From assembly GCA_910591455.2 (NCBI GenBank), contig OU342817.1, positions 14,891,915-14,955,914 of the forward strand: a stretch of 64,000 bases of DNA, written 5' to 3'. The notes below the pieces were generated by a model. The model did no database searches and was not told where the DNA came from. It worked only from the letters and a program-made list of their open reading frames with translations. Positions 1 to 12,800 of this stretch are shown here, one piece after another. The position numbers were made by a program, and so were the translations under genes. This DNA comes from Pholis gunnellus (lineage: Eukaryota; Chordata; Actinopteri; Perciformes; Pholidae). Each line of letters starts with the position of its first letter. The stretch's first letter is position 1.

Positions 1-1197
1 AGGCTCCCACAACTCACCACACCAGTCAAAAGCAAAGAAAACAAATCAACAGCAAAAACAATAATCTTATCAAAGCAAACAGTGTATGAATGCTTCATCA
101 CGAATTAAAATCAACATAACGTGTTATGTGTAAATACTCAGTGAAATCACAGACGCACATACACTCAAATTCTCTCTCTCACTATTTATCTAACTCCCTC
201 GAACTCTTTTGCTTTACCACATTCTTGCCCCTCAGTCTCCTCTTTTTGGCCTCCTGAGTTAACCCTGAGTGGGCCTTAGGATGCTTTCTTTTTAGTCTGT
301 TCTTCTGTTGAAGTCCTCACCAAGAACTCATCCTTCAGAGAAAACGCTTGGGGGATGGTTTAAGCCGAAATACCCCCACCTGCTTTTGTCATTGTGACAG
401 ACAGACGGAAGGAAGCACGACATCTGATGTTCGTATACTGTGTTATGAAGGTACCCATTGTTAGACAGTAACAAACGTACCGATCCCCACCTTATTTTTA
501 AAAAACGGAAAGCCAAAACTCTCTTACTCACTTTTGACATTGTTCTCTTCCTGCAGTTTTTGTTATTTTTGTTAGAATATCAAAGCCGTAGCAGGTAGTG
601 GCCAACAGGAGGAGCTGACAGGCCCTTTCACTGTCTCTTCCATACGTCACATGAAAGCAAAGAACATTTACTGATACAGTAAAAAAGCAACAAAAAAAAA
701 AAAAAGGTTCTCGTAATATAATTTTAAATTTAACAGGATTCTGTCAAAGTGCACAATTGGGGCTCTGAGTTACAGAACAACTCTATATGCAACCAAGAAA
801 GAGATACATTTAAATAGTTAAACAAAGAAAACCTATTAAAAGTTATATTCACAGCAATATCTCGAGTCTATCAACGCCTACTGTAGTAAAATGTGACTTT
901 TACTGACCATGAGCCACATCATCCAAAATCCTTGTCATTCAGAACTCTTAACTCCCTTTGCCAGAGGTGTAGAGGTGCTACACACACCACCTGAGCTGAC
1001 CGGTAAACACACACACACATGCACATCTGGAGGTATCTATGGTTACCCCGAGATACATCTTGTAAGTGCACAGGTGAGCGGTGCCACCATCAGAGTGAAA
1101 ACTTGGGCAAACAAAAGTTATCGGTCGTGCAATGCTCACTCTAGAACTCCTTGATAAACCTCCTTGGCGCTGACACATCCGGACCGAGTCGTGAAAG

Positions 1198-1247
<50 letters not shown>

Positions 1248-2888
1248 CATAACATGCACACACCATTTATTCAGAGCAGTCTTTGAGTTTGATCTACAAA
1301 GGCTTCTCACATCTGCAAAAACCACCCACAAGCCCAGTACACCAATGATCCAACATCGATATGAAATAGACACACTAAAGCTACTTATAATACAGTAAAC
1401 ATCCAATTGTAAAAAAAGGACAAACAAGTATAACTTAAAAACAAAATGACAGTAATGAAAAATGAGTGTAATAATAATAATTAAGTGGAGCCAAAATAAA
1501 GCTTAAAAGGAGACATGGAAATGGGAGGTGATGACACAGCTGGAGGATGGAAAAGGGAAACGCTTACGGGAAGTGGAACTAGGTGATATGAGGAGGAAAC
1601 GAGGGCAAAGTAAAAAAGTGGCTATATTCCAATATTTTGGTACGGCCTCCGCTCTTGATCTCTTCTCTTAACCCTGCTCGACGTCAACGGGTGAGAGCAA
1701 CGTAGAACCACTGATACTGTGGGAGAACAGCTGGTTGACTGTTTACCACATTTTTATCAGGTCATTTTTAGTGTTATGGAAAAGAGTTTAAAAAACGGAG
1801 GACAGTACTTTTTTAATGTTCTCTACAAGTGCTGTATGTAAATATAGGCATGGAGTGCTTTGGGTTTGAGTTTAGATATCTGACCTGGCCACTCATCTGT
1901 CAGTGAAAAATAGAGTCAGTCATACCATTTATCTTCTGTTGGCAGTTCATTCTTGGCTCATGTGTTCTTTGTTTACATTTTTTTTTGTCTCATGGCATTT
2001 TTCTTGTTCATCAGCACTATCTGCTATCATTTCAGAGATCTACGGGTGAGGTCACTTTGCACGGTAATAAAAGCACAAGTACACTAGTAGTAAACTGATT
2101 ACCTGCTTGTAATCACTATCACAATAAAATCAATTATTACAACTCAATGATGTTATTAAGAATTGAAGTCCTGCCAGGTAGTATTAAATCCATCTAATAT
2201 GCAGTTAGGGAAACAAACAATTAACTGTCATTTAGAAACTTTAGTGTTTTTTCATTTGTGTAAAATATTCTAAACTTTTTCATAATTAGCTTTTCATAAA
2301 CCATATACCTTGGTTTCTTTCAGTAAACTTAATGGGATATGGTTGAAAGCTCTGTGAAAAGCTAAGTAAGTGAACCATGAGTTTATAATATTGTCACCAC
2401 AGACACGTGATCCTAATGTCAATCCAATCTCCCATAACAATTTCAATTAAATATTTATTATCTTTCTATCATTAATTTATTTCCCATTATCATAATCAGT
2501 TTCTTTACTTCTGTCATATATGATCCATAACTTCCCAACCTTGTGCAGTTACTGCTAATGCAAAGCCACATCTGCCACTTCGATCCGACTTCACTTGAGC
2601 TCAGGTTACAGACAAGCCATTAGCGTCATCAACCGAATTTCCACCTGAAGGGCAATAACTATGGTACACAACAGCAAATGATTCACAGCACCACAATGAG
2701 TATTGCTACACGATGCTGTGAGAAAATAAATTAGCTCAGCTACTGTGGACTGAGCAACTTAATGTGCCTGTTATAAAGACGTGTGTAGTTGTGTTTGTCT
2801 TGTGCATGGGTGAAGAGCTTAAGTTTCAAAGAAAGTTAAAGTTCTTCAGTGTGTGTGTGTGTGTGTGTGTCTGTGTGCTTGTCTATGG
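1..2888. other. klhl24 3' UTR and downstream intergenic DNA
   Basis: I see no coding exon here. The klhl24 stop is at 2889-2891, so the minus-strand 3' UTR should run leftwards from 2888. Minus-strand AATAAA polyadenylation signals (plus-strand tttatt) occur at 2454-2459, 2476-2481 and 1266-1271. Which one is used cannot be told from sequence. The region is AT-rich with a GT microsatellite just past the stop (2849-2870) and a CA array at 1201-1244. Short open frames such as 909-1154 and 978-1427 run through the CA array and have no recognisable protein. Confidence 0.55.
1201..1244. repeat. (CA)n microsatellite
   Basis: Uninterrupted CA dinucleotide array of about 44 bp downstream of klhl24. 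Confidence 0.95.
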
Positions 2889-5800
2889 TCAGGTCTTGTG
2901 GTATTTGTCATTGTAGCGGTGGATGGTTACACAGCCATGGTAGGAGATCGGCCGCGGCATGGCTGCCACTCCGGTGATGATGCCTGATGACGGGTCGTAG
3001 CACAGGATGGTGTCTGTTGCGTAACCATTTTCCCCTCTGCCGCCAAGAATGAAGATCTTGCCGTTGCACACCGACATGCCACAGCTCTCCTGCAGGGGAG
3101 AGGGACAGAAATCAGAGATTGCGGCATCAGAGGATTCTTGCAGGCGTATTCAAACAGCCTAATCCTCAAGTGATCTGCATTTAATCCATTACCTGTTTGT
3201 TAAAGGTGTGAACCACATGTATCCAGTAGTCCTCTGCGGGGTCGTAGCAGAATATGGACTTGGTGAGACCACCGCACACATAGACCATGTTGTTCAGGGA
3301 CACTGCTGTGATACAGCGCTTGGCGATGGGGATGTTGGCCCGCAGCAACCAAGTGTTCGTCTCTGGGTCATAGCACTGAACCTAACATACAGTTACATGT
3401 AGTTAGTTAGTTGTGTTATTGTGGTAGAAGAAAGAAGACAATAGACTCCATGTGGTGGGAAAACAGTTGTTGAATAGAAAGAAATATGTAGCTCGTTTTA
3501 CTGGCTGTTCTGTGGGCTGACTTTAGCTTCACTGTGTGGTTTTGCATACAATCCAAGCATTCTCTCACCCACTTCTATTTAAAATAGCCTCCTTCCAAAC
3601 AGTGGCTGCAGCTTACATGAACAACACACTTCAACAGACAAGGACCTTTAGAATCAACGCGGATGCTGCCTTTAGGAGACTCCAGAGATAAGTATCGCTG
3701 AGAAATTGGAACCAGTACGAACTCTAGTCCTTTTTGGCCACGTTGACCCGGGTAGAAATAGTCAGCCATGCTGGCTTAACTCTTATCAGAATGCCCCTCT
3801 TCCTGTAGTACGTGTTTTCTAGCCTGCATAGATATAAACAAAGGATACCAGCTGCTCCATGGAGGAAGGAAATACTTCTGCTGAAGTTTGAGTTCCAGCG
3901 AATAAACAGTCTCTTTGTTTACTATTGCTGTCAGTTAAAACAGAATTTCCAGGGTAGCCTGTCAAGTCCTGATCTCCAAGTCAAACATGTTTGACTCCTC
4001 TATTCCTGGTGACTCAGCAAGCTTTTTAGTATTTTATAAAAGACAATTGCTTCTTTCAAGGATAGGCCATAACAATAGGTTTCACTTTGTTTCTTCTGTT
4101 GGCAGTAGAAAGGAGCATAAGTATGTTCTATTAATGTCCATTTATCATTCATCTAAAATATATAATCATGCAAAGTCTGTGAACTAGCACATACTATACA
4201 CATACAATAAATGTTTCCAATATCTTTTCCTCAGAAAGTTTGACCAGAAACATATCCTACACTTTAAGCAGTGCTTTTTATTTTCTATGCTTTTTTATTA
4301 TTACCGTGAACAAGAAACTTAAGCGTGTAATTTATAAGCCTCTCTAAGGACGGACTCATTTAAATAAATACCTCTGTTGAAACCAACAAGTCGAGTTATT
4401 GTTCAGACAACCCACTGAAAAGTCTGAAAAAAAAGGTATAATAACTGAAAACTAGTTATCTGAGACACAAAGCCCCTCCGCTTTCATCGCTATGTGCTAA
4501 GTGTGTGGTTCGGGGTGCACACATCAGCTTCCCACCTTGTCTGAACAGCTGTCGTCGTCAGGCCCTCCTCCTATGACAAAGAGCTTGCCAGAACAGCTGG
4601 CCACGGCCGGAGAGCTGACCGCCTCTTTCATGGGAGCCACCTCTTTCCAGCGGTTAGAGAAGGAGTCATAGCACTCCACACTGCTCAGGCGGCTCTGCCC
4701 ATCATAGCCACCAACCACGTAGGCCTTAGGGAAAGACACACAAACATATTTGGGTTAGAGGAGGAGTTGAGATTAGCACCTTGGAACAACTGTGATGTGC
4801 GCCACACACGTCTTACACAGAAACACATACACATTCACTGTAAGAGAGATGTTTGTATTCAAGCTGACTAGTTCATGAGTGTGAACACTACGTCAGTACT
4901 TAGAGAACCAGTCTATCAGGAGCAGGTGAAAGATGACAAACCTGTCCTCGCTGTTCTTATCTCTTATATATATATCTGTGAACACGGCTCTGGATCACAG
5001 CTAACATTGAATTGGAGTCATAATTCACTGGACAGTAGATTAAACTGGAAAAAGATGAAAGCTCAGTCAAGACTATCTGCCTTGAGGAAGCTTGGATTCT
5101 TTGATATCAGCGAGAAGCTTCTTCATGATTTCTTTTAATCAGGGAATCTTAAGTGGTGTCCTCTATTATGCTGTGCTCTGCTGGGGGGGGCAGCATCACT
5201 TCACAGGCTTAAAAACAGGATCAATGAGATGATCAGAAAGGCTGGCTCAGTGATTACCCCAGACTCACTTAAGGTCGCTGTAGGAAAGAGAACAAGCGGC
5301 GAATTAAAATCAGTCCTCAGTGTCCTACTGAAAGACTCAAGAGGGTCTTTTGTTCCAGCAGCGGTCATATTTGTTAATGAACACTTTTAGATTTGGTCTT
5401 TAGATATAGCATCTTTCAGCTGCTAATCATGCCTCAAGTGGCTCTTTGTGGAGTTATTTAATTGTTATGTACTGTGAATGTAATGCCTGTGTTGTTTGTC
5501 TGTATGAGTTGCATTTGGCGGCAAATGAGTGTCCCCATTAGGGATTAATAGAGATTTAAAAATGTATCTAATCTCATCAAAATCTGTTTATTCCTATTAT
5601 AATTTACAATTGAAAATACTGTTATCAGTCAATAGATTTGATGTCCAAGGTTAAATTCTGTCCTACGCCATTTTCTTGATAATTAAATATGACTCACTAA
5701 CAATAACACAAACCTTACTGGAAGCTAAAGCATTGCTGACTGGAGAATTTTGTTGACATAAGATATGCACTCTGGTTACACATACTACCCTACTGGAGCG

Positions 5801-8800
5801 CAATGAATGGCAAAATAAGAAAAAATAATTGAAAACATGAGGAATAAAGAGTGTTAAAAAGCTGGTGGACGGTACAGATTTGTGGTAAATTTCTATTTCC
5901 TCAATAACTGAAAGGAGATCATGTGTCAAGAATACATTACTGGTTATAGGAACACAGCATTAGTCATCAACAGAAAACCCTCGGGCTGTTCCCATCTCCA
6001 CACAAAATCTGAAGCATAAACAAGAAACAGAGAGAGAGGGAGGGGGGGAGAGAGACAGAGAGAGAGAGGTAGAGAGAAAATAGGGAACAAAGATGGAAGT
6101 GGATGCAAGTATTTGCATTCAACACCTGGGCTAATTGATAGTACTACCACCTTTTCAACTGACAAGTTGAAATAGAGAAAAATAACTTGCCCACTCTTGC
6201 TCTAACAACTCAGGTGGTGGTTTCAAAATATTGTTGTCTGTGTGTATTTAATGACAACAGCAGGCAAATGTAGCCTCTTTTGGTGGGGGGCAGTTTCCAC
6301 ACTTTAAACTCACAGAATAAAACTATGGGCACATAGACCAACTGAAATTTGTATATTTTCATACTATAATGTTGAAGCAGCTGATAATCGTTACTACACA
6401 CCTCTAACGTTTCGGGACTGCATCCTGCACAGTTTGTGACACTATCACGGTGACAGACAGACACAGTAGGTGTCTCCAGGAGAACATTTTGTCAAGATGC
6501 AGCCCTCTTATTTCACCCTCACCACTCAATAAAACACCCCACGTGGTTTGGATACACCGTGAAAGTGCGCTCCATGACGGTAGCACATACATTATACTGA
6601 CTCAGGGTATGTGGCAGTCACATAAACACCAAGTCAAAGTGATTCATGACTATCCGAGGACACGCTTGCTAACAACCGAACAGGCACTTTCGCACTTATT
6701 TTATGACCGCTGGCAACAAACACTGGCAACGGCTGCATGATTAACTGTCTTTAACATGCAGATTGGTGAGAAGTAGTAACCATGAGAGAAACACAGAGGA
6801 CTTGAAGGGGAAAATATAATTTATTAACATAGAACAATAGAGACAAAGAAAGAGAGAAACGGACCGTGAGAGAGAGACAAAGAGAGAGGTAGAGGGAGAA
6901 ACATTATGATAGATGAGAACAGCCGTCACCAAGTGCAACAACAACAGGGAGAGGAAAACAAATGGTGACCTAGTTTTGCTTCTACTCTTAAGGAAAAACA
7001 ACCAGCCCAACAGGACATCACAGAATACAAGCGTGTTCTGTATTTATATCCCCGCAAGATCCAGTTTAAGAAGTTTAGACTTGTGTGTGTGTGTGTAGTA
7101 AATGGAAGGTCTGCACAAGTAGAGGTATTACGTGAGCGTGCGTACGTGTGCCAGTGAAACGATATCTGGTTTGTCAACCGAACATGCACGTTTTTGAGTA
7201 GTGAGTTAGTGCAAGACATGTGGTGAGATATTTGCATGTGAGCATGAGCGTGCATACATGCTTATTACACAGGCTCGCTAACTAAACTCAGCCTTGCTGC
7301 TCATCAAAGGGGGGAAATTACAGGCAGAACGAGGACATGACTGAGGAGGAGGAGGAGGGGGAACTGAATTCTGAGGAAAATTGAAAAAAACAACAACAAC
7401 ACAGATATAGATCTTAAAAGAGACAGAAGATATAAAAAGATATGAGGAAATGAGATGTGATAAAGACCTGAAGTTCCGAAGGAAAATGATAAGACAAAGA
7501 AGCACCAGAGATAAAAGGGCACAAAATAAAGATAATTTACAACAAAAAGAAATTCTCTGTAAAACAGACAAAGACAGAGGGAAGGAAATACGAGAAGGGG
7601 AAGACAAACCCAGATAGAGGAAGTGGTTGCAGACAATAGCCTCTTCTGGGATTTAATATCTCAGAGGAATGCGTTTTTCAAGAAAGGACGAAACCTGTTT
7701 GTGCTTCTACCAGTAGCACTATATGTGTATTACTGCTTACATGTTGTGTGGGATGCCTGACCAGGTCAACCTCTAAGATAGCGGGCCTGGGATGCAAGTA
7801 TCGTATTATTGTTCTATAACTTTTAGAGTCAAGTTAAATGACCTCTTGTTTGCACCATAACTGGATACATGACTCACTTTGGAGTTAATTACTGACTTTT
7901 ACAGCCAGAGTGAGACCCTCCAGCTGATTACATCACTGTTGTAGACCTTTGTGTAGTTTGAATGCATGCATGTGTGTTTGTTTGTTTGTTTCTGTGGCAA
8001 GGCAACGAAGCATTTTCATTGTTGTTTGAAAGTCATAGAAAATCCAATACAGATTTGCCACAAGCAGAGCTTTAACAAAAATGTGATGTTTTTCAGAAAT
8101 GCTGCAGATGAGTCAGGCCCTTCCTGACAAAGTAAATAAAGCAGATTTAGCCCAAAGCTTTCCAAGAATACTTGTACTTGTGTCCATGTTCTTTTTGTGT
8201 GCATACAAACGCAAGTACTTATACACATGATGTCTAAAGCACACACTTGAGTTTGTGAGTGGTGTGTTAGGGGAGTCCTCTCTGTTTATGCTCGGCCTGC
8301 TTCAACCAAGACAATCCATGGTCGTTCTTTACACAACTCTGATAACAGATACAGTTGAGAAACCTTTCGTGAGGCACACGTGCCAAGCGATCAACGACTT
8401 TTGCATTAAGATGGTCTTTACAACCACAAATGCGAAGAGAAAAAAAAGTGAATGCTGTGCAATGAAGACAGACTAGACTATCTAGTTTAAGAACATTTCC
8501 AAACAAACCACGTGGTAAAAAAAAGAAAATTCACAAATTAGAATATAGCTATTCAATCAAAGGATAGTTTTTCTTTACGTACTGAATATATTTACAGAGC
8601 TAAATGTGCAACGTATGCAAACCAAGTGTGTGTTTACAGGCTTATTAGGGATTCTCACTCCTATGTATGACCACTCCAGGCTAATGTGAGACATGATATG
8701 GGCAAGTGGACTAAGCTAGTCCTTAACTTGGAAGTGTGAGGTGCTGGCACATGTCCATTAAACCCCCTATTGGCCTCTAAGAAGAATGTCCACCTGGCCT

Positions 8801-9841
8801 TCCTAGACACTGTAAATAGTAACAGCTCAAGAGTAGAGGCAGTGATCGAGGAGTGAAGTATTTTCCATGTGTTGGGTATTTTAATGAGTGTATCAGCTGC
8901 ACTGTTCCAGTAGCTGAGGAGCTTGTTTATATGCCGCTCATAAATAAAGGCAAACTTCCTTCTCACTGTTGAATCTGCGCGTATGTATCCAGGATGTGTG
9001 AGACGAGCTGGCACCAGTCGTCTGTGGAAATTGATCTTGGAAAACCGATTTTACTGCTCGCAGCGATTATAGCTCTATAGTCGCTCTGTATCATAGAGTA
9101 AAGGAAACACGTTCACATGGTTACTTTGGGGTAAACGAGAGGGCTCGATAATGTACGACAGACCTAGAGTTGTGAGGGTGCCATCAACGAGTGGCATCTG
9201 GCACTGAACATAAATCAACTCCTACATCAGATGCATCTACGGTGCATGCATCCCAATGCAGATAATGCATGCATCTGGCTTGAAGCTCCTCCCTTACCTT
9301 GCCCAGAAGGACGCCCATCTTGTGTCTCCAGCGGCCTTTGTTAAGAGAAGCCACTCTGATCCACAGGTTGAGCTGGGAGTTATACATCCACACGTACCTG
9401 CTGTTGATACGGCCACCTAAAAGCACCAAGGGACAAACATGCCGGACAACAGTTCATATTCATGACAATAGCGAAGACAATTTTGGGCACAATATATTTA
9501 GCGCCGGACAACTCATTTTGTTTTTGCTGTTGTTTGTCATTGAGCTGATCTGTTGTAAATGAAAAGGTTAAAAATAAACCAGAGCTGCTCTCAGTGTTCA
9601 GCCAGCTTTGTGTGTTTATGTCAAAGTAATGCTTTATCTTCTTACTGGGGCAGAGTTGTAAGTGTCTTATCTGACTTTAACCTGAGCTAAGCTGTCGTCT
9701 CTGAGCAAACATGGACTTTTAAAAAGTTGTAGGGAATAATAACACCTGGCCAGGTTACAGTGTGAGCCAGGAATACTTTAACAAGCCCCGACATGTGCCC
9801 CCTCTCTCTCTCTCTCAATACCCCCCCCCCCCCCCACCAAT

Positions 9842-9887
<46 letters not shown>

Positions 9888-12800
9888 GGAGGGAAAATCC
9901 AAAGTAATCTTTTAAGAATACAATGGCTGGCACAAGCTAACTTTTTAGCATGGAGGCTAGAAAAAGATCTGATGAAATGTAGGTTAACCAATCAAAAGTC
10001 TTTTGGTGAAAAAAGGGAATATGTAACATTATCTAAAAGACGTGTTGTGGCCACTGCACTGTTATTATTCGGTGGCAGTTATCTGCTGGCTTTTATCCAA
10101 CAAGAACCCATTGTTGGATAGATAACAATGGGTTCTTCTGAACTGCTTTTCATCCTAATAAAATAATTACACACCTCCTTGAAAGGCCATATATTTTAAT
10201 AGACCGGTTATACATGGGTAATATAACGTAATTAATGTTCAGGCGTCTGTGTTCAGGAGGTTAGTCATAGTATGTGTCTGCTCGCTAATCAGCTGGATAG
10301 TGAACGAGCCAGAGAGTCTGCTGCCCCTGAGGCCTGGAGGAAACACGTTGACGGAGGACGAACCACTTGAAAGAGAGCCTTACAAACCTAAAAAAAGATA
10401 TTTAGAAGGCGTTCTTTTCTCACCAAAACAGCCCGACTGTCTCAGATGGGGAGGACCACTGCTGCAAATAATTGCTCTTAAAGAACGAAAGGCGCCGACT
10501 TTGGGATGTCCAGATATGACAGCTTTATGAGAGTTATGCATTGTTTAAAGTTATATGCAGTTTGATTGCTAATGTCAGGCTCCTTGTGACTATGACGTGC
10601 ACCCCTTCCTAATGTGTGAGGCACGCTCATGTGTTTTCTGCTCATTAGGTGACAAGACATTATGCAAATGTGTAGCAAATCGTGTATCGATAACGAATAT
10701 TTGAAATTTCCTCAATATAATTTTTACCGCAGTATTGATAGACGGGCACCAGCTGAGCTTTCTGCTCTCCCTTCTCTCCGACAGCAAGTTGGACACACAC
10801 ACATTGATTCTTTGATATATAAATTTGTATGCCTTAAATGTTGTGTCAATTTGACACTGTTGTATCAAAGGTATTGTTTCTAAGTGAGATATTCAAGTAT
10901 AGTAGCAAACAGCCTCATGAACTCCTGAACTCAAAGGGATGCTCACTGTGGGTCTGACAAAGAAGCTGATTACAATGCTATAGAGGTGAGAAAGTCAGTG
11001 GTTGCCAAAGTCCCGTCCTTGTCCTCAGAGGTTTTCTATACTCAATTGAGCCACATCCTATTCAAGACCACAGCTAACTGCAAACTGTACTGTGAGACTG
11101 GAGGCCCTCCAAGGTATTTGCACTAATCCCCAGTGTGAGGCGAGGGGGCAGACAGACGGACAGAATGTGGTATGTGTGGGAATGTAATTGAGAGAGTAGC
11201 CGATAACAAACGGGGTTTAAATGTATCAAGTCAGAGGACAGAGTGAGGCAATGAAGACCACAATATGCTATGAAGCAGTAGTGTGTATGAATATGGGTGA
11301 GACAGAAAGACATTTTCAGGCAGCGCTTGAGGGGAGAATGATAGCGAACACGTGAGGACCTGGCACAGTGAGAACGTTAAAAAAAAAAAGCAAAACACTG
11401 CAACAGTCTTTGCTGAAGCGGGGGAACGTTTCCCTAAATCTCCTTCTTCCTTTTTTTCTCTTCTCTTCTCTATATCTTTTTTAACTGCCGCGTTGTTTTG
11501 CAGCTCATCAACATGTTTGAGCATTAGCAGTCCCCGCAGGCACATTTGGACTTCTGACAATTCATATTCTTGGAAACAATTTCCCCCCAAAAAAGTATGA
11601 AAACTCTCCCCCTCCAGCTAACAACCATATAAGAACTGCAAGCACACATGTTTGTATCAATGTTTGGCTTTAGCAGCTACCTTTACCCTGACCTCATCAG
11701 TTAAGATGAAAGATGTATTACTAATGTTTTGCTTACGCCACACTTGGCCCAAGAGTAAAAAATACAACAGCATTGCCAAGAGGCACTGAGCGTAATGATA
11801 TCTCAGAATTAGGTTGATTACAAGCTAATCACATCACAGCATGTTGGTGGAGTCTAAAATCTAAAAGGGATGTCAGATTGTTGCATACAGAATATCCTAG
11901 AAGGCTGCTGAACCGTTGTAAAAGGTGGTGACCCCGATGACTGACCAATAGCGAGAGAGAGAGAGAGAGAGAGAGGGACTGAGCCGGCCAATAAAGGCCT
12001 TCCTCAGCACTGAGCGTGCGTCCAGATGTTGCTCTCATATTTTCCTTCAACTCAAACAGGCTGTCGCTGTAAAAATAACAGTGGGCGAGTAGCCATCGTG
12101 GCCTTTTCCTGCCATTCCACTAGGGGATTAGACGGCAAGCCGAGCCAAGAAAGACACTGACCATGTCCCTGAGTGTACTTGTGAATGTATATTTTGGGGG
12201 GTATGGGGTTACTGTTATTAAGAGAAACTGAATGTTGCAACAAACCTGATCACATTGCGTATAACTACATAAAATGTTGTTGTAAAAGACGACATGCGAG
12301 GAAAATAATATTTTGCGGGGTCTTACCTGACACCAGAATGTCATTGCGGAGGGCGCAGACAGCATACTCTGACTTGGTGAACTCGGGTAGTTTGGCCAGT
12401 GACTTCCACTCTCCTGTGACGGGTTCATAGCATTCAGTGTAGGGCAGGTTGAAGCCCCCCACCCTCTCGCAACCCCCCACCACCACGATCACCTCAGAGT
12501 AGCCAGTCGAACTGTAGAAAAAGGGGGGAGCAGACAAGATAAGGCAGTGGGAGAGAAACATTTGGTGATGGAGTGGAAATAACAACAACAGCTGAGGCTA
12601 TTATAAAAACACTAAACACAACACCAGCATGTGAGAATTAAAAGGCTCCGTACAAGAATGTGGACATTACAGGCAGGGTGTCTAATTAAAACACCATGGA
12701 GGCCCATACAAAAGGTTATGAAGACATACAAACATACACATGTCGGCACTTTGAGGGATTTCTAATTACACACAACAGAAATTTGTGCCAGGGCAGGAAT

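Larger units (their letters stand above)
9417..12326. other. klhl24 intron 3 (exon 3 to exon 4)
   Basis: Non-coding. It holds a C-run plus CA microsatellite (9821-9884), a perfect 14-bp hairpin (10102-10137) and a GA array near 11951-11976. No extra exon was recognised. Confidence 0.6.

Noticed and set aside
8661..9014. 117-codon minus-strand frame in a klhl24 intron
   Set aside because: No motif recognised, no neighbouring splice structure, inside the intron of a complete gene on the same strand.
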